Assembly (NCBI RefSeq): GCF_900109465.1
Contig: NZ_FOAZ01000016.1
Coordinates: 192,140 to 256,139 of the forward strand
DNA: 64,000 nt
Source of the DNA: Streptacidiphilus jiangxiensis
GTDB lineage: Bacteria; Actinomycetota; Actinomycetes; Streptomycetales; Streptomycetaceae
Direction: 5' to 3'
Position numbers and translations under genes: made by a program. Shown in pieces: positions 23,886 through 32,005 of this stretch. The notes beneath the pieces were generated by a model. That model saw only the letters and a program-made list of their open reading frames with translations. It ran no database searches and was not told where the DNA came from. Positions within the stretch are counted from its first letter, which is position 1. Each line of letters opens with the position of its first letter.

Positions 23886-24332
23886 ATGCCGCTGAAGGGT
23901 GAGTACGAGCCGAGCCCGACGGACTGGGTGCGGGCCCAGGTCGAGACCTACGAGTCGTCCGGGGGGACGGAGGGCACGAGCCTGCGCGGCATGCCCGTGG
24001 TCCTGCTGACCTCCGTCGGCGTGAAGAGCGGAAAGCTGCGCAAGACCCCGTTGATGCGGGTCGAGCACGACGGGCGCTACGCCGTGGTCGCCTCCCAGGG
24101 TGGCGCCCCGAAGCACCCCGTCTGGTACTTCAACCTCAAGGCCGACCCGCGCGTCGAGCTCCAGGACGGGCCGGTGCGGCAGGACATGACGGCCCGGGAG
24201 GTCACCGGCGAGGAGAAGGCGCAGTGGTGGCAGTGGGCGGTCGCCGCGTACCCGGACTACGCCGACTACCAGCGGCGGACCGACCGCGAGATCCCGCTCT
24301 TCGTCCTGGAGCCGGCGCCGTCCGCCCATTGA
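23886..24332 (+). CDS. F420-dependent (Ddn-type) nitroreductase-family protein
   Basis: A 148-residue member of the deazaflavin-dependent oxidoreductase family (Mycobacterium Ddn). Family marks are [46 protein letters not shown] (phosphate-binding G-x-K/R-S region) and [19 protein letters not shown]. It is expected to use reduced F420; substrates of such enzymes vary. The ATG at 23886 is preferred to one at 23871 on alignment to the family start. The preceding 196 bp (23690-23885) hold no recognisable gene. Confidence 0.88.
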   Translation: MPLKGEYEPSPTDWVRAQVETYESSGGTEGTSLRGMPVVLLTSVGVKSGKLRKTPLMRVEHDGRYAVVASQGGAPKHPVWYFNLKADPRVELQDGPVRQDMTAREVTGEEKAQWWQWAVAAYPDYADYQRRTDREIPLFVLEPAPSAH

Positions 24333-24352
24333 TCACTGCCCGCCGGGGCTGA

Positions 24353-24952
24353 TCACTTGGACCAGGTGACCACGAAGTCCGCGTTGTTGGTGTTCGCGAT
24401 GTTGGTCACCTGGACCGTTCCCTTCGCGCCCTGGTAGGCGCCGGTGCCACCGGTGATCTTGAAGTTCATCGTCGGAGCCTGCGAGGAGAAGTCCTGGACG
24501 GAGTTGTCGGCGAGCAACATGCCCTGGCTCGTCGCGATCTGCGCCGAGCAGGTCGCCGTCGCCGGCGCCTTGGTGAACAGGCAGAACAGGTGGTCGGTGG
24601 CGGAGATCTCCGAGGAGTGGCTGGTGTGGTCGCCGAGGTAGTCGTTGTCCGTCGCCACCGCGTAGTCGCCGACGTTGGGCGGGGTGCTCGGGTTGGTGAC
24701 CGGTTGACCGTTGGACGTCTGCAGGCCGCTGAAGGTGTTGACGCCGTAGAACTTCCAGGTCGTGCTGGCCATGGAGCCGGAGGCGCCGCTGCCGGGCGAC
24801 ATGCTGCCCGAGGGCATCGTCATCGGTGGCGGCCCGGAGGGGCTGGCTGAGCCGGAGTCGGCGGGCACGGCGCCGGCGGCTCCGGTCGTCACCGCCAGCA
24901 GTCCCGCGGCGAGCGCGGCTGCGGCGGCCAGGAAACGCGCATGCGTACTCAT
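24353..24952 (-). CDS. secreted allene-oxide-cyclase-barrel-like protein
   Basis: A 199-residue exported protein with a signal peptide ending near GAVPA and a Pro/Ser/Gly linker. The C-terminal 120 residues form a barrel-like domain with the marker segment FKITGGTGAYQGAKGTVQV, typical of allene oxide cyclase/dirigent-like barrels found in actinobacterial secreted proteins. The domain's YLGDHTSHS loop and a Cys pair (HLFCLF, ATCSAQ) suggest a stabilised beta barrel. Ligand unknown. It is convergent with the F420-type gene; the 20-bp gap contains two TGATCAC copies. Confidence 0.75.
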   Translation of the reverse strand: MSTHARFLAAAAALAAGLLAVTTGAAGAVPADSGSASPSGPPPMTMPSGSMSPGSGASGSMASTTWKFYGVNTFSGLQTSNGQPVTNPSTPPNVGDYAVATDNDYLGDHTSHSSEISATDHLFCLFTKAPATATCSAQIATSQGMLLADNSVQDFSSQAPTMNFKITGGTGAYQGAKGTVQVTNIANTNNADFVVTWSK

Positions 24953-25066
24953 CAGGTCCTCCCGAGTGCGGGGAACCCCTCGCACCATTCTCTTCGCTCC
25001 CGAATGAGGTCGCACACGCAGCAGGAGGTGGTGGTGCTGTCATAGTTCGAGGCGGAGGTGGTCGCG

Positions 25067-25423
25067 ATGGAGCGGTCGGAGCTGCTGGCCTACTGCCTGG
25101 GCAAGCCCGGCGCCTGGCAGGACGAGCCGTGGGAGGGCGACGTGGTCGCCAAGCTCGGCGACAAGGTGTTCGCCTTCCTCGGCTCGCCCGGCGGCACCAG
25201 CGTCGGCCTCAAGTGCGGACCGGACCGCGACACCGCCGACGAGTGGCTGAGGCGCTACCCGGGCGCCGTCACCGCCAGCGCCTACGTCGGACGTTACGGC
25301 TGGAACACCCTCGCGCTCGACGGCGCCGTCCCCGACGACGAACTGCTCGCCGCCGTGGACGACTCCTACGACGCGATCCTCGCCAAACTGCCCAGGCGCC
25401 TGCGGCCCGTCACGCCCCCGTGA
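25067..25423 (+). CDS. MmcQ/YjbR family protein
   Basis: A 118-residue protein of the YjbR/CyaY-like fold. The opening MERSELLAYCLGKPGAWQDEPW and the segment VAKLGDKVFAFLG are diagnostic. YVGRYGWNTLALDGAVPDDEL is the usual C-terminal core. The ATG at 25067 has GGAGG 8 nt upstream; an in-frame GTG at 25058 is an alternative. Its 3' end overlaps the convergent lipoprotein gene by 14 bp. DNA binding has been proposed for the family but the role is uncertain. Confidence 0.88.
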   Translation: MERSELLAYCLGKPGAWQDEPWEGDVVAKLGDKVFAFLGSPGGTSVGLKCGPDRDTADEWLRRYPGAVTASAYVGRYGWNTLALDGAVPDDELLAAVDDSYDAILAKLPRRLRPVTPP

Positions 25424-26849
25424 ACGCGGTGACGCCGGCCAGGGTGCCGATCAGCAGGCGGTCACCGCTCAGCACCGGCGAGGCGAAGTGCGGCAGCGCC
25501 CCTGTCGCCAGTCGGGCCAGCACGCGCCCGCTCGCCTGGTCGATCACCAGCAGCGTGCCCGCGCCGTAGTCCGGCTCCCACACCGCGCCGCCGCCCAGCA
25601 CCGGCGAGCCTCCCGCCCGCAGCGCGACGTGCCAGCCGGGGCGCGGCACGCCGTCCAGGCCCACGTCGACGCGGAGCAGTTCGCCCGGGCAGGGCACGAA
25701 CACCGTCCGCGCGCGCACCGCCGCCGAGCCGAACGCCCCGCACAGGCGCGCCTGGGCCTGTTCGCCGCCGACGCCGCTGCGGCGCAGCCGGGTGTCCAGG
25801 CCGAGGGTGTAGCCGGTGCCGCGCTTGCCGACGGCGAGCACGTCGTCGCCGACCAGCGCGGGGGTGAGCGAGCCGAGATCGAGGTCCTCGGCGTTGTCCT
25901 GGGCCCAGGTCGTGGGCGCGAACGCGCCGGTGACGGTGAGTCGGCCGGGGGAGAGCGCCACAACGGAGTCGGAGCCGTCCCAGGCGCCGTGCGTGGCCGC
26001 GCCGTTGCCGACGGAGACCAGCACCCGCCCGTCCGGGGTGACGACCGGGCCGCCCGGCGCCCAGATGCCGCCCTGGCGGCTCGTCGGGACGCTGTACTGG
26101 ACAAGCGGTCCGGCGCCCGTCGCCGGGACGGAGACGACGGAACCGACATAGTTCCCGCAGTCGCCCTCCAGGCCGCCGTAGGTGACCAGGACCCGTCCGT
26201 CGACGGCGGCCAGCGCACCGCGCTGCTGGTGCGCCAGGCGGTCCCCGCGCGGCGGCTCGGCCTCGCGGCGCACCCGGACGGCGCCCGTCGCCGGATCGAG
26301 TCCGACCAGCACGTGCCGGCCACCGTTCAGCTCCGCCACCGCGAACACCAGCCCGGTGGTGGGCTCGTAGACGGGTGTGCCGGTGATCCCGAGCGGGTCG
26401 ATCCCGCCGCAGGGCAGCGCGGACAGCGGCTCCGGCGTGCCGAGCGAGGTGTGCCAGCGGACCCGGCCGGTGGCCGGGTCCAGGCCGTAGACGCTGTCGT
26501 GCTCGGTCGCGGCGACGACCGTGCCGCGCACGATCAGCGGCTGACCGTAGACCGCCCCGTCCAACGCCGCCCGCCAGGCCTGGCGCAGGCCGGCAGACGC
26601 CGGGGCGGCAACCGGGACGCCGGGAGCCGGGACGCCGGGGACGTCGCCGGAGCGCTGCGGGTCGTGATGGTAGGTCAGCCAGTCGCCCGGCAGTGTGGGG
26701 CCGGGGCGGGCCGCGCCGGGCGCGAGGGTGAGCTCGGGCACGGGGGAGGCCCGGTGCGAGGCGCCCGTCGACGCGCCGGTGCACCCGGAGACGAGCAGCG
26801 CGACGCAGACGACCAGGCTTCGGACGGCGCGGGGGAGGCGGCGGCTCAC
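25410..26849 (-). CDS. PQQ-type beta-propeller lipoprotein
   Basis: A 479-residue exported protein starting at GTG 26849. The signal sequence ends in the lipobox LLVSGC, so Cys23 should carry the lipid. The body consists of repeated beta-propeller blades with the PQQ-like pattern (VVAATEHDSVYGLDPATGRVRWHTSLG; HVLVGLDPATGAVRV; LLVIDQASGRVLARLATG). WLTYHHDPQRSGD, before the first blade, is common in such extracellular propellers. PQQ itself need not be bound; many act as scaffolds. It is divergent from the membrane esterase gene, 87 bp apart. Confidence 0.85.
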   Translation of the reverse strand: MSRRLPRAVRSLVVCVALLVSGCTGASTGASHRASPVPELTLAPGAARPGPTLPGDWLTYHHDPQRSGDVPGVPAPGVPVAAPASAGLRQAWRAALDGAVYGQPLIVRGTVVAATEHDSVYGLDPATGRVRWHTSLGTPEPLSALPCGGIDPLGITGTPVYEPTTGLVFAVAELNGGRHVLVGLDPATGAVRVRREAEPPRGDRLAHQQRGALAAVDGRVLVTYGGLEGDCGNYVGSVVSVPATGAGPLVQYSVPTSRQGGIWAPGGPVVTPDGRVLVSVGNGAATHGAWDGSDSVVALSPGRLTVTGAFAPTTWAQDNAEDLDLGSLTPALVGDDVLAVGKRGTGYTLGLDTRLRRSGVGGEQAQARLCGAFGSAAVRARTVFVPCPGELLRVDVGLDGVPRPGWHVALRAGGSPVLGGGAVWEPDYGAGTLLVIDQASGRVLARLATGALPHFASPVLSGDRLLIGTLAGVTAFTGA

Positions 26850-26936
26850 GCCATCAGTGTGGGCCGCGCACCGGGGAGGGTGCAGCAGCGGCGCGCACCT
26901 GTGACGCGGGTGGGCCCGCTGGTGCACTCTGGAGGC

Positions 26937-28082
26937 ATGGGGCTGACCGGGAGCGGGCTGCTGATCCTCGCGGTGGTGCTGAGCGTGCTGGCGGTCGGCG
27001 CGACGCTGTGGCTCTGGCCGCGCCTGGCCGGACGCGGCTGGCGGGCCATGACCGGGCGCGTCCTCGCCCTCGGCGTCACCCAGGTGCTGCTGCTGTGCAC
27101 GCTCGGTATCTGGGCCAACGACTACTTCTCCTTCTACAGCAGCTGGCACGACCTGCTCGGCGTCGGCGGGGGACCGGTTGCCGTCCAGGCCTCCGTGCCG
27201 GGCGCCGGCAGCAGGCCCGGTGCGCACGGCGCGGTCGAGATGCTCGGGCAGGAGACCATCGGTTCCGACGGCATCGGCCTGCGCCCGCCCGCCCAGGTGG
27301 GCCGCCTGGACCGGGTCCGCATCCCCGGCCACGTCACCGGCCTCACCACCGACGGCTACGTCTACCTGCCGCCGCAGTACTTCCAGCCGGCCTACGCCAA
27401 GGACCGGTTCCCGGTGATCGTGGTGACCACCGGCTTTCCCGGCGACGCCAAGAACCTCGTCACCAAGCTCCAGTACCCCTCGATCGAGCTGCAGCTGATC
27501 CAGGAGGGCAAGGTCCGCCCGATGGTGCAGGTGCTGATGCGTCCCTCCCCGTCGATGCCGCGCGACAGCGAGTGCGAGGACATCCCGAACGGCCCGCAGG
27601 CGGAGACCTACTTCACCGCCGACGTGCCGCTGGACGTCGAGGGCTCCTACCGGGTGCGCACCGACGCCGTCGGCTGGGGCGCGATCGGCGACTCGACGGG
27701 CGGCTACTGCTCGCTCAAGCTCGCCATGCGCAACCCCTCGGTCTACACCGCGGCGGCCGCCCTCTCCGGTTACTTCAAGGCCGCCCAGGACATCACCACC
27801 GGCGACCTCTTCGGCGGCAGCCAACTGCGCCGCAACGAGGCCGACCTGGTCTGGCGTCTGCAGCACCTGCCGGCCCCGCCGGTCGCGCTGATGCTGGCGA
27901 CCAGCCGCGAGGACGGGGCCTCCTACACCCAGGCCCAGGCCTTCGCCGCCCTCGTCCGCCCGCCGACCGTCGTCGCCGAGGCGACGGTCCCCACGGGCGG
28001 CCACAACTTCACCACCTGGGTCCGCCTGCTCCCGGCCTCCCTCGGGTTCCTCAGTGCGCACCTGGCGCCGCCCGCGCCCTGA
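26937..28082 (+). CDS. membrane-anchored esterase (mycolyltransferase-like fold)
   Basis: A 381-residue alpha/beta-hydrolase. Two N-terminal helices (residues 4-24 and 38-58) anchor it, with the catalytic domain outside. The esterase-D/antigen-85-like region includes VTGLTTDGYVYLPPQYF, FPVIVVTTGFPGD and the nucleophile elbow GAIGDSTGGYCSLKLAMRNP, where Ser sits in GDSTGG. The catalytic His is probably in VPTGGHNFTTW. The organism is not mycolate-bearing by other evidence here, so another ester or acyl transfer is likely. The ATG at 26937 follows GGAGG closely. Convergent with the next gene. Confidence 0.82.
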   Translation: MGLTGSGLLILAVVLSVLAVGATLWLWPRLAGRGWRAMTGRVLALGVTQVLLLCTLGIWANDYFSFYSSWHDLLGVGGGPVAVQASVPGAGSRPGAHGAVEMLGQETIGSDGIGLRPPAQVGRLDRVRIPGHVTGLTTDGYVYLPPQYFQPAYAKDRFPVIVVTTGFPGDAKNLVTKLQYPSIELQLIQEGKVRPMVQVLMRPSPSMPRDSECEDIPNGPQAETYFTADVPLDVEGSYRVRTDAVGWGAIGDSTGGYCSLKLAMRNPSVYTAAAALSGYFKAAQDITTGDLFGGSQLRRNEADLVWRLQHLPAPPVALMLATSREDGASYTQAQAFAALVRPPTVVAEATVPTGGHNFTTWVRLLPASLGFLSAHLAPPAP

Positions 28083-28094
28083 GACGGCAGGCGG

Positions 28095-28592
28095 TCAGAG
28101 CTTGTAGCCGATGGCGCGCAGCAGTTGCCTGCGGGCCGTCGCGTCGTCCTCGGTCTCCTCGCCGAGCGGCGGTGCGCCGTCCACGACGCCGACGACGCCG
28201 CGACCGGCGCCGGTCACCGCCACGAGGACCTGCACCGGGTTGGCCGTGGCACAGAAGATCCCGCAGACCTCCGGGACGGCCTTGATCGCGTTCAGCACGT
28301 TCACCGGGTAGCCCTCGCGGACGAAGACGACGAAGGAGTGGCCCGCGCCGATCGCCGTGGCGTTGGCGACGGCGAGGGAGACGAGCTCGGGGTCGTTGCC
28401 GGAGCGGCGGACCAGTCGGGGGCCCGAGGCCTCGCAGAAGGCCAGGCCGAAGCGCAGGTGCGGGCCGGTGCCGACGAGGGCCTCGTGCAGGTCCTCCACG
28501 GTCTTGACGAAGTGGGACTGCCCGATGATCACGTTGAGGTCCTCGGGCTTGTCGACGGCGACGGCCTCGATGGACACCGTTTCAGCTGCCAT
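28095..28592 (-). CDS. adenosine-specific kinase-like protein
   Basis: A 165-residue protein matching the compact adenosine-specific kinase family (PF04008, structurally known from Pyrobaculum). Diagnostic stretches are DKPEDLNVIIGQSHFVKTVEDL, RFGLAFCEASGPRLVRRSGND, GAGHSFVVFVREGYPVNVLNAIK and EVCGIFCATANPVQVLVA. It presumably phosphorylates adenosine, though the bacterial members are untested. The ATG at 28592 is the only good start. It is divergent from the Trp leader region. Confidence 0.85.
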   Translation of the reverse strand: MAAETVSIEAVAVDKPEDLNVIIGQSHFVKTVEDLHEALVGTGPHLRFGLAFCEASGPRLVRRSGNDPELVSLAVANATAIGAGHSFVVFVREGYPVNVLNAIKAVPEVCGIFCATANPVQVLVAVTGAGRGVVGVVDGAPPLGEETEDDATARRQLLRAIGYKL

Positions 28593-28669
28593 ACGGCCAA
28601 GCCTGCGGGCGACGGACGACGCGCGCACGTCGGGACCTTCGATCCGGCCAGGTGCGGCGCCGGGGCGGC

Positions 28670-28675
28670 TATGCT
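28670..28675 (+). promoter_or_regulatory. -10 box of the tryptophan leader
   Basis: TATGCT followed by exactly 7 nt and the leader ATG at 28683, the same spacing as at the threonine leader. No ribosome-binding site precedes the ATG, so the leader peptide should be read from a leaderless transcript. Confidence 0.6.
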
Positions 28676-28682
28676 TGCCCTC

Positions 28683-28724
28683 ATGAAGCTTTCCTCGTGC
28701 CTGAACTGGTGGCGCTCCTCCTAG
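28683..28724 (+). CDS. tryptophan leader peptide (attenuator)
   Basis: A 13-codon open frame encoding MKLSSCLNWWRSS, with two adjacent Trp codons (28707-28712) shortly before the stop at 28722-28724. It lies upstream of a tryptophanyl-tRNA synthetase gene and an intrinsic terminator. Trp-rich leader peptides controlling trpS by ribosome-mediated attenuation are known in Streptomyces. Stalling at the Trp codons leaves the segment right after the stop free to form the antiterminator. Confidence 0.9.
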   Translation: MKLSSCLNWWRSS

Positions 28725-28785
28725 GAGCGGCCCCCTCTCGCACGCACGCCTCGAAGGGCCGTTCGCACGGACGGCCCTTCGGCGT
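28725..28785 (+). promoter_or_regulatory. antiterminator/terminator switch before trpS
   Basis: The terminator stem is 28752-28762 with 28771-28781, extended by 28746-28750 with 28781-28785. A competing 9-bp helix (one G-U) joins 28725-28733 with 28756-28764, using the 5' arm of the terminator. The first antiterminator strand begins directly after the leader stop codon, so a ribosome finishing the leader covers it (terminator forms), while one stalled at the Trp codons does not (antiterminator forms). Confidence 0.85.
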
Positions 28786-28886
28786 CTCCCGGCACGGTCC
28801 GGGGGTGGATGCGCCGGGCGACCGCCCGTCGTCGCGGTCCGGTCCCACAGACCCGCATCCACCACCCCGACCCGGGAGAGCACCTC

Positions 28887-29921
28887 ATGAACGCCACCAG
28901 CACCGATGCCGGCACCGGCACCGGCACCGGCACCGGCACCCGCATCCTGACCGGTGACCGCCCGACCGGCCGTCTCCACGTCGGCCACTACTTCGGCAGC
29001 CTGGAGAACCGCGTCCGGCTCCAGAACGAGGGCGCCGAGCTCCACGTCGTGATCGCCGACTACCAGGTGCTCACCGACCGCGACATCGCTGCGAACCTGC
29101 CCGGGTACGTCGAGGAACTGCTCCTGGACTACCTCGCCGTCGGCATCGACCCGGAACGGGCTGTGATCTTCACCCACAGCTCGGTCCCCGCGCTGAACCA
29201 GCTGCTGCTGCCGTTCCTCAGCCTCGTCTCCGTCGCCGAGCTGCAACGCAACCCCACCGTCAAGGACGAGATCAAGCACTCCAGCCAGGCCGCCGTCTCC
29301 GGGCTGATGTTCACCTACCCCGTCCACCAGGCCGCCGACATCCTCTTCTGCAAGGCGAACACCGTCCCCGTCGGCCGCGACCAGCTGCCGCACCTGGAGG
29401 TCACCCGGACCGTCGCCCGGCGTTTCAACGAGCGCTACGCCCCGCCCGGCGCGCCGGTCTTCCCCGAACCGGAGGCGCTGCTCTCCGCCGCGCCGCTGCT
29501 GCTCGGCACCGACGGCGGCAAGATGAGCAAGAGCCGCGGCAACGCGATCCAGCTGGCCGCCGACGCGGACGAGACCGCCCGGCTGATCCGGGGCGCGAAG
29601 ACCGACACCGAGCGCCGCATCAGCTACGAGCCCGAGCGCCGGCCGGAGGTCTCCTCCCTGGTCCTGCTGGCGGCCCTGTGCCTGGAGCGCGACCCGGTCG
29701 AGGTCGCCGACGAGATCGGCGGGGGCGGTGCCGCCGCGCTCAAACAGCTCGTCACCACCGCCGTCAACGACCGCTTCGCGCCCGTCCGTGCCCGCCGCGC
29801 GGAACTCGCGCGCGACCGCGGCCACCTGCGGGAGGTGCTGGGCCGTGGCAACAAGCAGGCCAATGCGGTCGCCGACGCCACGCTGGAGGAGGTGCGGGCG
29901 GTGATGGACTGCGTCTACTGA
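28887..29921 (+). CDS. trpS: tryptophanyl-tRNA synthetase
   Basis: Charges tRNA-Trp with tryptophan. A class I synthetase of 344 residues, the normal length. The HIGH-type motif is GRLHVGHYFGS, following the TGDRPT sequence common to TrpRS, and the KMSKS motif is intact in GGKMSKSRGNAI. The ATG at 28887 follows GGGAGAG. A Gly-Thr repeat (five GGCACC units, 28911-28940) extends the N-terminus just before the Rossmann fold and looks dispensable. Control by the upstream Trp leader fits an inducible TrpRS such as the indolmycin-resistant form of S. coelicolor; resistance here is inference. Confidence 0.95.
   Translation: MNATSTDAGTGTGTGTGTRILTGDRPTGRLHVGHYFGSLENRVRLQNEGAELHVVIADYQVLTDRDIAANLPGYVEELLLDYLAVGIDPERAVIFTHSSVPALNQLLLPFLSLVSVAELQRNPTVKDEIKHSSQAAVSGLMFTYPVHQAADILFCKANTVPVGRDQLPHLEVTRTVARRFNERYAPPGAPVFPEPEALLSAAPLLLGTDGGKMSKSRGNAIQLAADADETARLIRGAKTDTERRISYEPERRPEVSSLVLLAALCLERDPVEVADEIGGGGAAALKQLVTTAVNDRFAPVRARRAELARDRGHLREVLGRGNKQANAVADATLEEVRAVMDCVY
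28911..28940 (+). repeat. GGCACC hexamer microsatellite
   Basis: Five perfect in-frame copies of GGCACC at the start of trpS encode alternating Gly-Thr. Confidence 0.9.
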
Positions 29922-30138
29922 GCCGTGTCCAGACGTGTACCGTGTGTGACGAAAGTGGCGAAAAGTGACCCACGGTAAGCCTGTGACCTGCAGTGACGCC
30001 TGGTGGGGGGATGCGCAAAGGTTTGGCAAGGTGCGTCCCCCACATGGCCTTCCGGGGTGGTTCGCACACAGCCGTCCCGGGGACGCTGGTCGGGCAGGCG
30101 GGACTCCGCCTCATGTCGCACAGCACTGGAGAAGGACC
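29922..30138. other. 217-bp intergenic region
   Basis: The gap between trpS and the repeat-protein gene holds no gene-like frame with coding bias. It is less GC-rich just after trpS. The GGAGAAGG ribosome-binding site for the next gene lies at its right end. No convincing terminator or promoter was resolved. Confidence 0.4.
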
Positions 30139-30726
30139 GTGGCACGCGCAATCTCGCTGATATCGAGCCCCGAGGAGTCCACGGTGGAGACCGTGGGCGG
30201 GGCGGCCGGGGGGTCCACCGGGCGGGAGGCGGTCATGCCCGCCGAGCCCGAAGCCGACCGCGTGCCCGACTGGGCCGCAGCGCTCGTCCACAGCGCGGTC
30301 GCCAACCGTCCGGTCGCCGACGTGGCCCGGCTGTTCGCCCTCCTCGACGCGGACGGCGAGAACGCCTGGCCCAGCCCCGCCAGCGAGGTCGCGGCCGGCC
30401 GGCCGTTGGAGGAGCTCACTGTCCTCCTCTCCGCGCTGCGCGGTCCGCAGATGACGCGTGGCCGCGACATACTCCGCGTCGCGGTGGTGACTCGTCCCGT
30501 CCCCGAGGTCGTCCAGCTTGTCCATGCGCTCGGCGGCCCGAACTCGCCCGTGGTGGAGCAGGCGCTGCAGCTGGCCGCGATCGCGCGCCCCGTGGACGAC
30601 GTCGTGGCGCTGGCCCGCGCGCTGCAGGGCGTGGTCCTGGAGCGGCCCGCGCCCCCCGCTGCCGAACCGACCCCTGAACCGGAACCCCCTGCGGAGAAGC
30701 GCCGCAAGTCCCGCTGGTCGAGCTGA
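30139..30726 (+). CDS. 31-residue helical-repeat protein
   Basis: A 195-residue soluble protein of unknown function, with a GTG start after GGAGAAGGACC. Residues 57, 88, 119 and 150 each begin an RP(V/L)xx(V/L)xxLxxAL motif: RPVADVARLFALL, RPLEELTVLLSAL, RPVPEVVQLVHAL, RPVDDVVALARAL. The period is exactly 31 residues, so the protein is probably a short alpha-solenoid of helix pairs. The C-terminus is a Pro/Glu-rich tail ending in basic RRKSRWSS. It precedes a Ser/Thr kinase gene on the same strand by 208 bp; a link is only suggested by position. Confidence 0.7.
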   Translation: MARAISLISSPEESTVETVGGAAGGSTGREAVMPAEPEADRVPDWAAALVHSAVANRPVADVARLFALLDADGENAWPSPASEVAAGRPLEELTVLLSALRGPQMTRGRDILRVAVVTRPVPEVVQLVHALGGPNSPVVEQALQLAAIARPVDDVVALARALQGVVLERPAPPAAEPTPEPEPPAEKRRKSRWSS

Positions 30727-30934
30727 CCCGCGCGCGCCCGGTCGCGCGCTCCGGCGCGAGCGCCCCCGTGCGGACGTCGTCCCTGGTGGCCACGGCCGCA
30801 TCATGGGTCCGGACCGGGGCGTTCCGCGGGCCCCGGAGGCGGTACCGTGTTCGAGCCAAGGTCACGGTGGGTGGGAGAGGGCGGCGTGTTGCCGCCCGGT
30901 GGCCGGCGGTCCGGTGATGGAGAGGGTTGGGAGC

Positions 30935-31993
30935 ATGCTGGAAGCGCGTCGCCTCGGCGGCCGGTACGAGCTGGGCAGCGTCCTCGGGCGCGGCGGCATG
31001 GCCGAGGTCCACGTCGCGCACGACGTGCGGCTCGACCGCGTCGTGGCCGTCAAGACGCTGCGGGCCGACATGGCCCGCGACGCCGTCTCGCAGGCCCGCT
31101 TCCGGCGGGAGGCGCAGTCCGCGGCCTCGCTCAACCACCCGGCCATCGTCGCCGTCTACGACACCGGCGAGGACTACCTCGACGGCATCTCGCTGCCGTA
31201 CATCGTGATGGAGATGGTCGAGGGCTCGACCCTGCTCGCGCTGACCCAGTCGGGACGCCGGCTGATGCCCGAGCGCGCGCTGGAGATGACGTCAGGCATC
31301 CTGCAGGCGCTGGAGTACTCGCACCGCAACGGCATCGTCCACCGGGACATGAAGCCCGCCAACGTCATGCTGAACCGTCAGGGCCAGGTGAAGGTCATGG
31401 ACTTCGGCATCGCCCGCGCCATGGGCGACGCCGGGATGACCATGACCGCGACCTCGGCCGTGATCGGCACCGCGCAGTACCTCTCGCCGGAGCAGGCGCG
31501 CGGCGAACAGGTCGACGCGCGCACCGACCTGTACTCCACCGGCTGCCTGCTCTACGAGCTGCTGGCGCTGCGGCCGCCCTTCGTCGGCGACTCGCCCATC
31601 GCGGTGGCCTACCAGCACGTCCAGGACGTGCCGCAGCCGCCGTCCGTCTTCGACCCGCAGATCCACCCGGACATCGACGCGATCGTGATGCGGGCGCTGG
31701 TCAAGGACCGCGACCAGCGCTACCAGACGGCCGACGAGATGCGCGCGGACATCGAGCGCGTGCTGGCGGGCGAGCCGCTGGGCGCGGGCCGGGCGATGGC
31801 CCCGCCGGTTCCCGAGCGGCGCGACGACTACGCCCGGCCGGCCGCTCCGGCGCCGCGCCCGTCCGGTCCCACCGCCACGACGCCGCGCCCGAAGGCGGCC
31901 CTCGCGGACCGCCCCAACTACGGCAAGCTGGCCCTGCTCGGCGGGGTGACGCTGGTGCTGAGCACGCTCATCACCTACCTCCTGATGAGCTGA
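30935..31993 (+). CDS. membrane Ser/Thr protein kinase without PASTA domains
   Basis: A 352-residue PknB-like kinase. The ATP loop is LGRGGMAEVHVAHD, the catalytic Lys is in VAVKTLR, the catalytic loop is HRDMKPANVML and the metal site is MDFG. The activation segment SAVIGTAQYLSPEQARGEQVD is typical. After the kinase domain (to about residue 280) come a Pro-rich juxtamembrane stretch and one helix (LALLGGVTLVLSTLITYLL) ending the protein; no extracellular sensor follows. I chose ATG 30935, with AGAGGG upstream; an ATG at 30917 is in frame. Targets unknown. Confidence 0.88.
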   Translation: MLEARRLGGRYELGSVLGRGGMAEVHVAHDVRLDRVVAVKTLRADMARDAVSQARFRREAQSAASLNHPAIVAVYDTGEDYLDGISLPYIVMEMVEGSTLLALTQSGRRLMPERALEMTSGILQALEYSHRNGIVHRDMKPANVMLNRQGQVKVMDFGIARAMGDAGMTMTATSAVIGTAQYLSPEQARGEQVDARTDLYSTGCLLYELLALRPPFVGDSPIAVAYQHVQDVPQPPSVFDPQIHPDIDAIVMRALVKDRDQRYQTADEMRADIERVLAGEPLGAGRAMAPPVPERRDDYARPAAPAPRPSGPTATTPRPKAALADRPNYGKLALLGGVTLVLSTLITYLLMS

Positions 31994-32005
31994 CCGGCCC
32001 GCGCG

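Noticed and set aside
24330..24358. Two TGATCAC copies between convergent genes as a recombination site
   Set aside because: The copies partly coincide with the stop codons of the two genes and are short; chance is more likely.
25488..28082. An 864-codon rightward frame
   Set aside because: Only the part from 26937 is the esterase; the rest is antisense to the lipoprotein gene.
18351..29921. A biosynthetic gene cluster containing the two synthetases
   Set aside because: No polyketide, NRPS, terpene or RiPP core genes are present between them; neighbours are unrelated single genes.
29965..30138. Longer N-terminus of the 31-residue-repeat protein
   Set aside because: The GTG at 30139 has GGAGAAGG just upstream and the added residues look non-coding.
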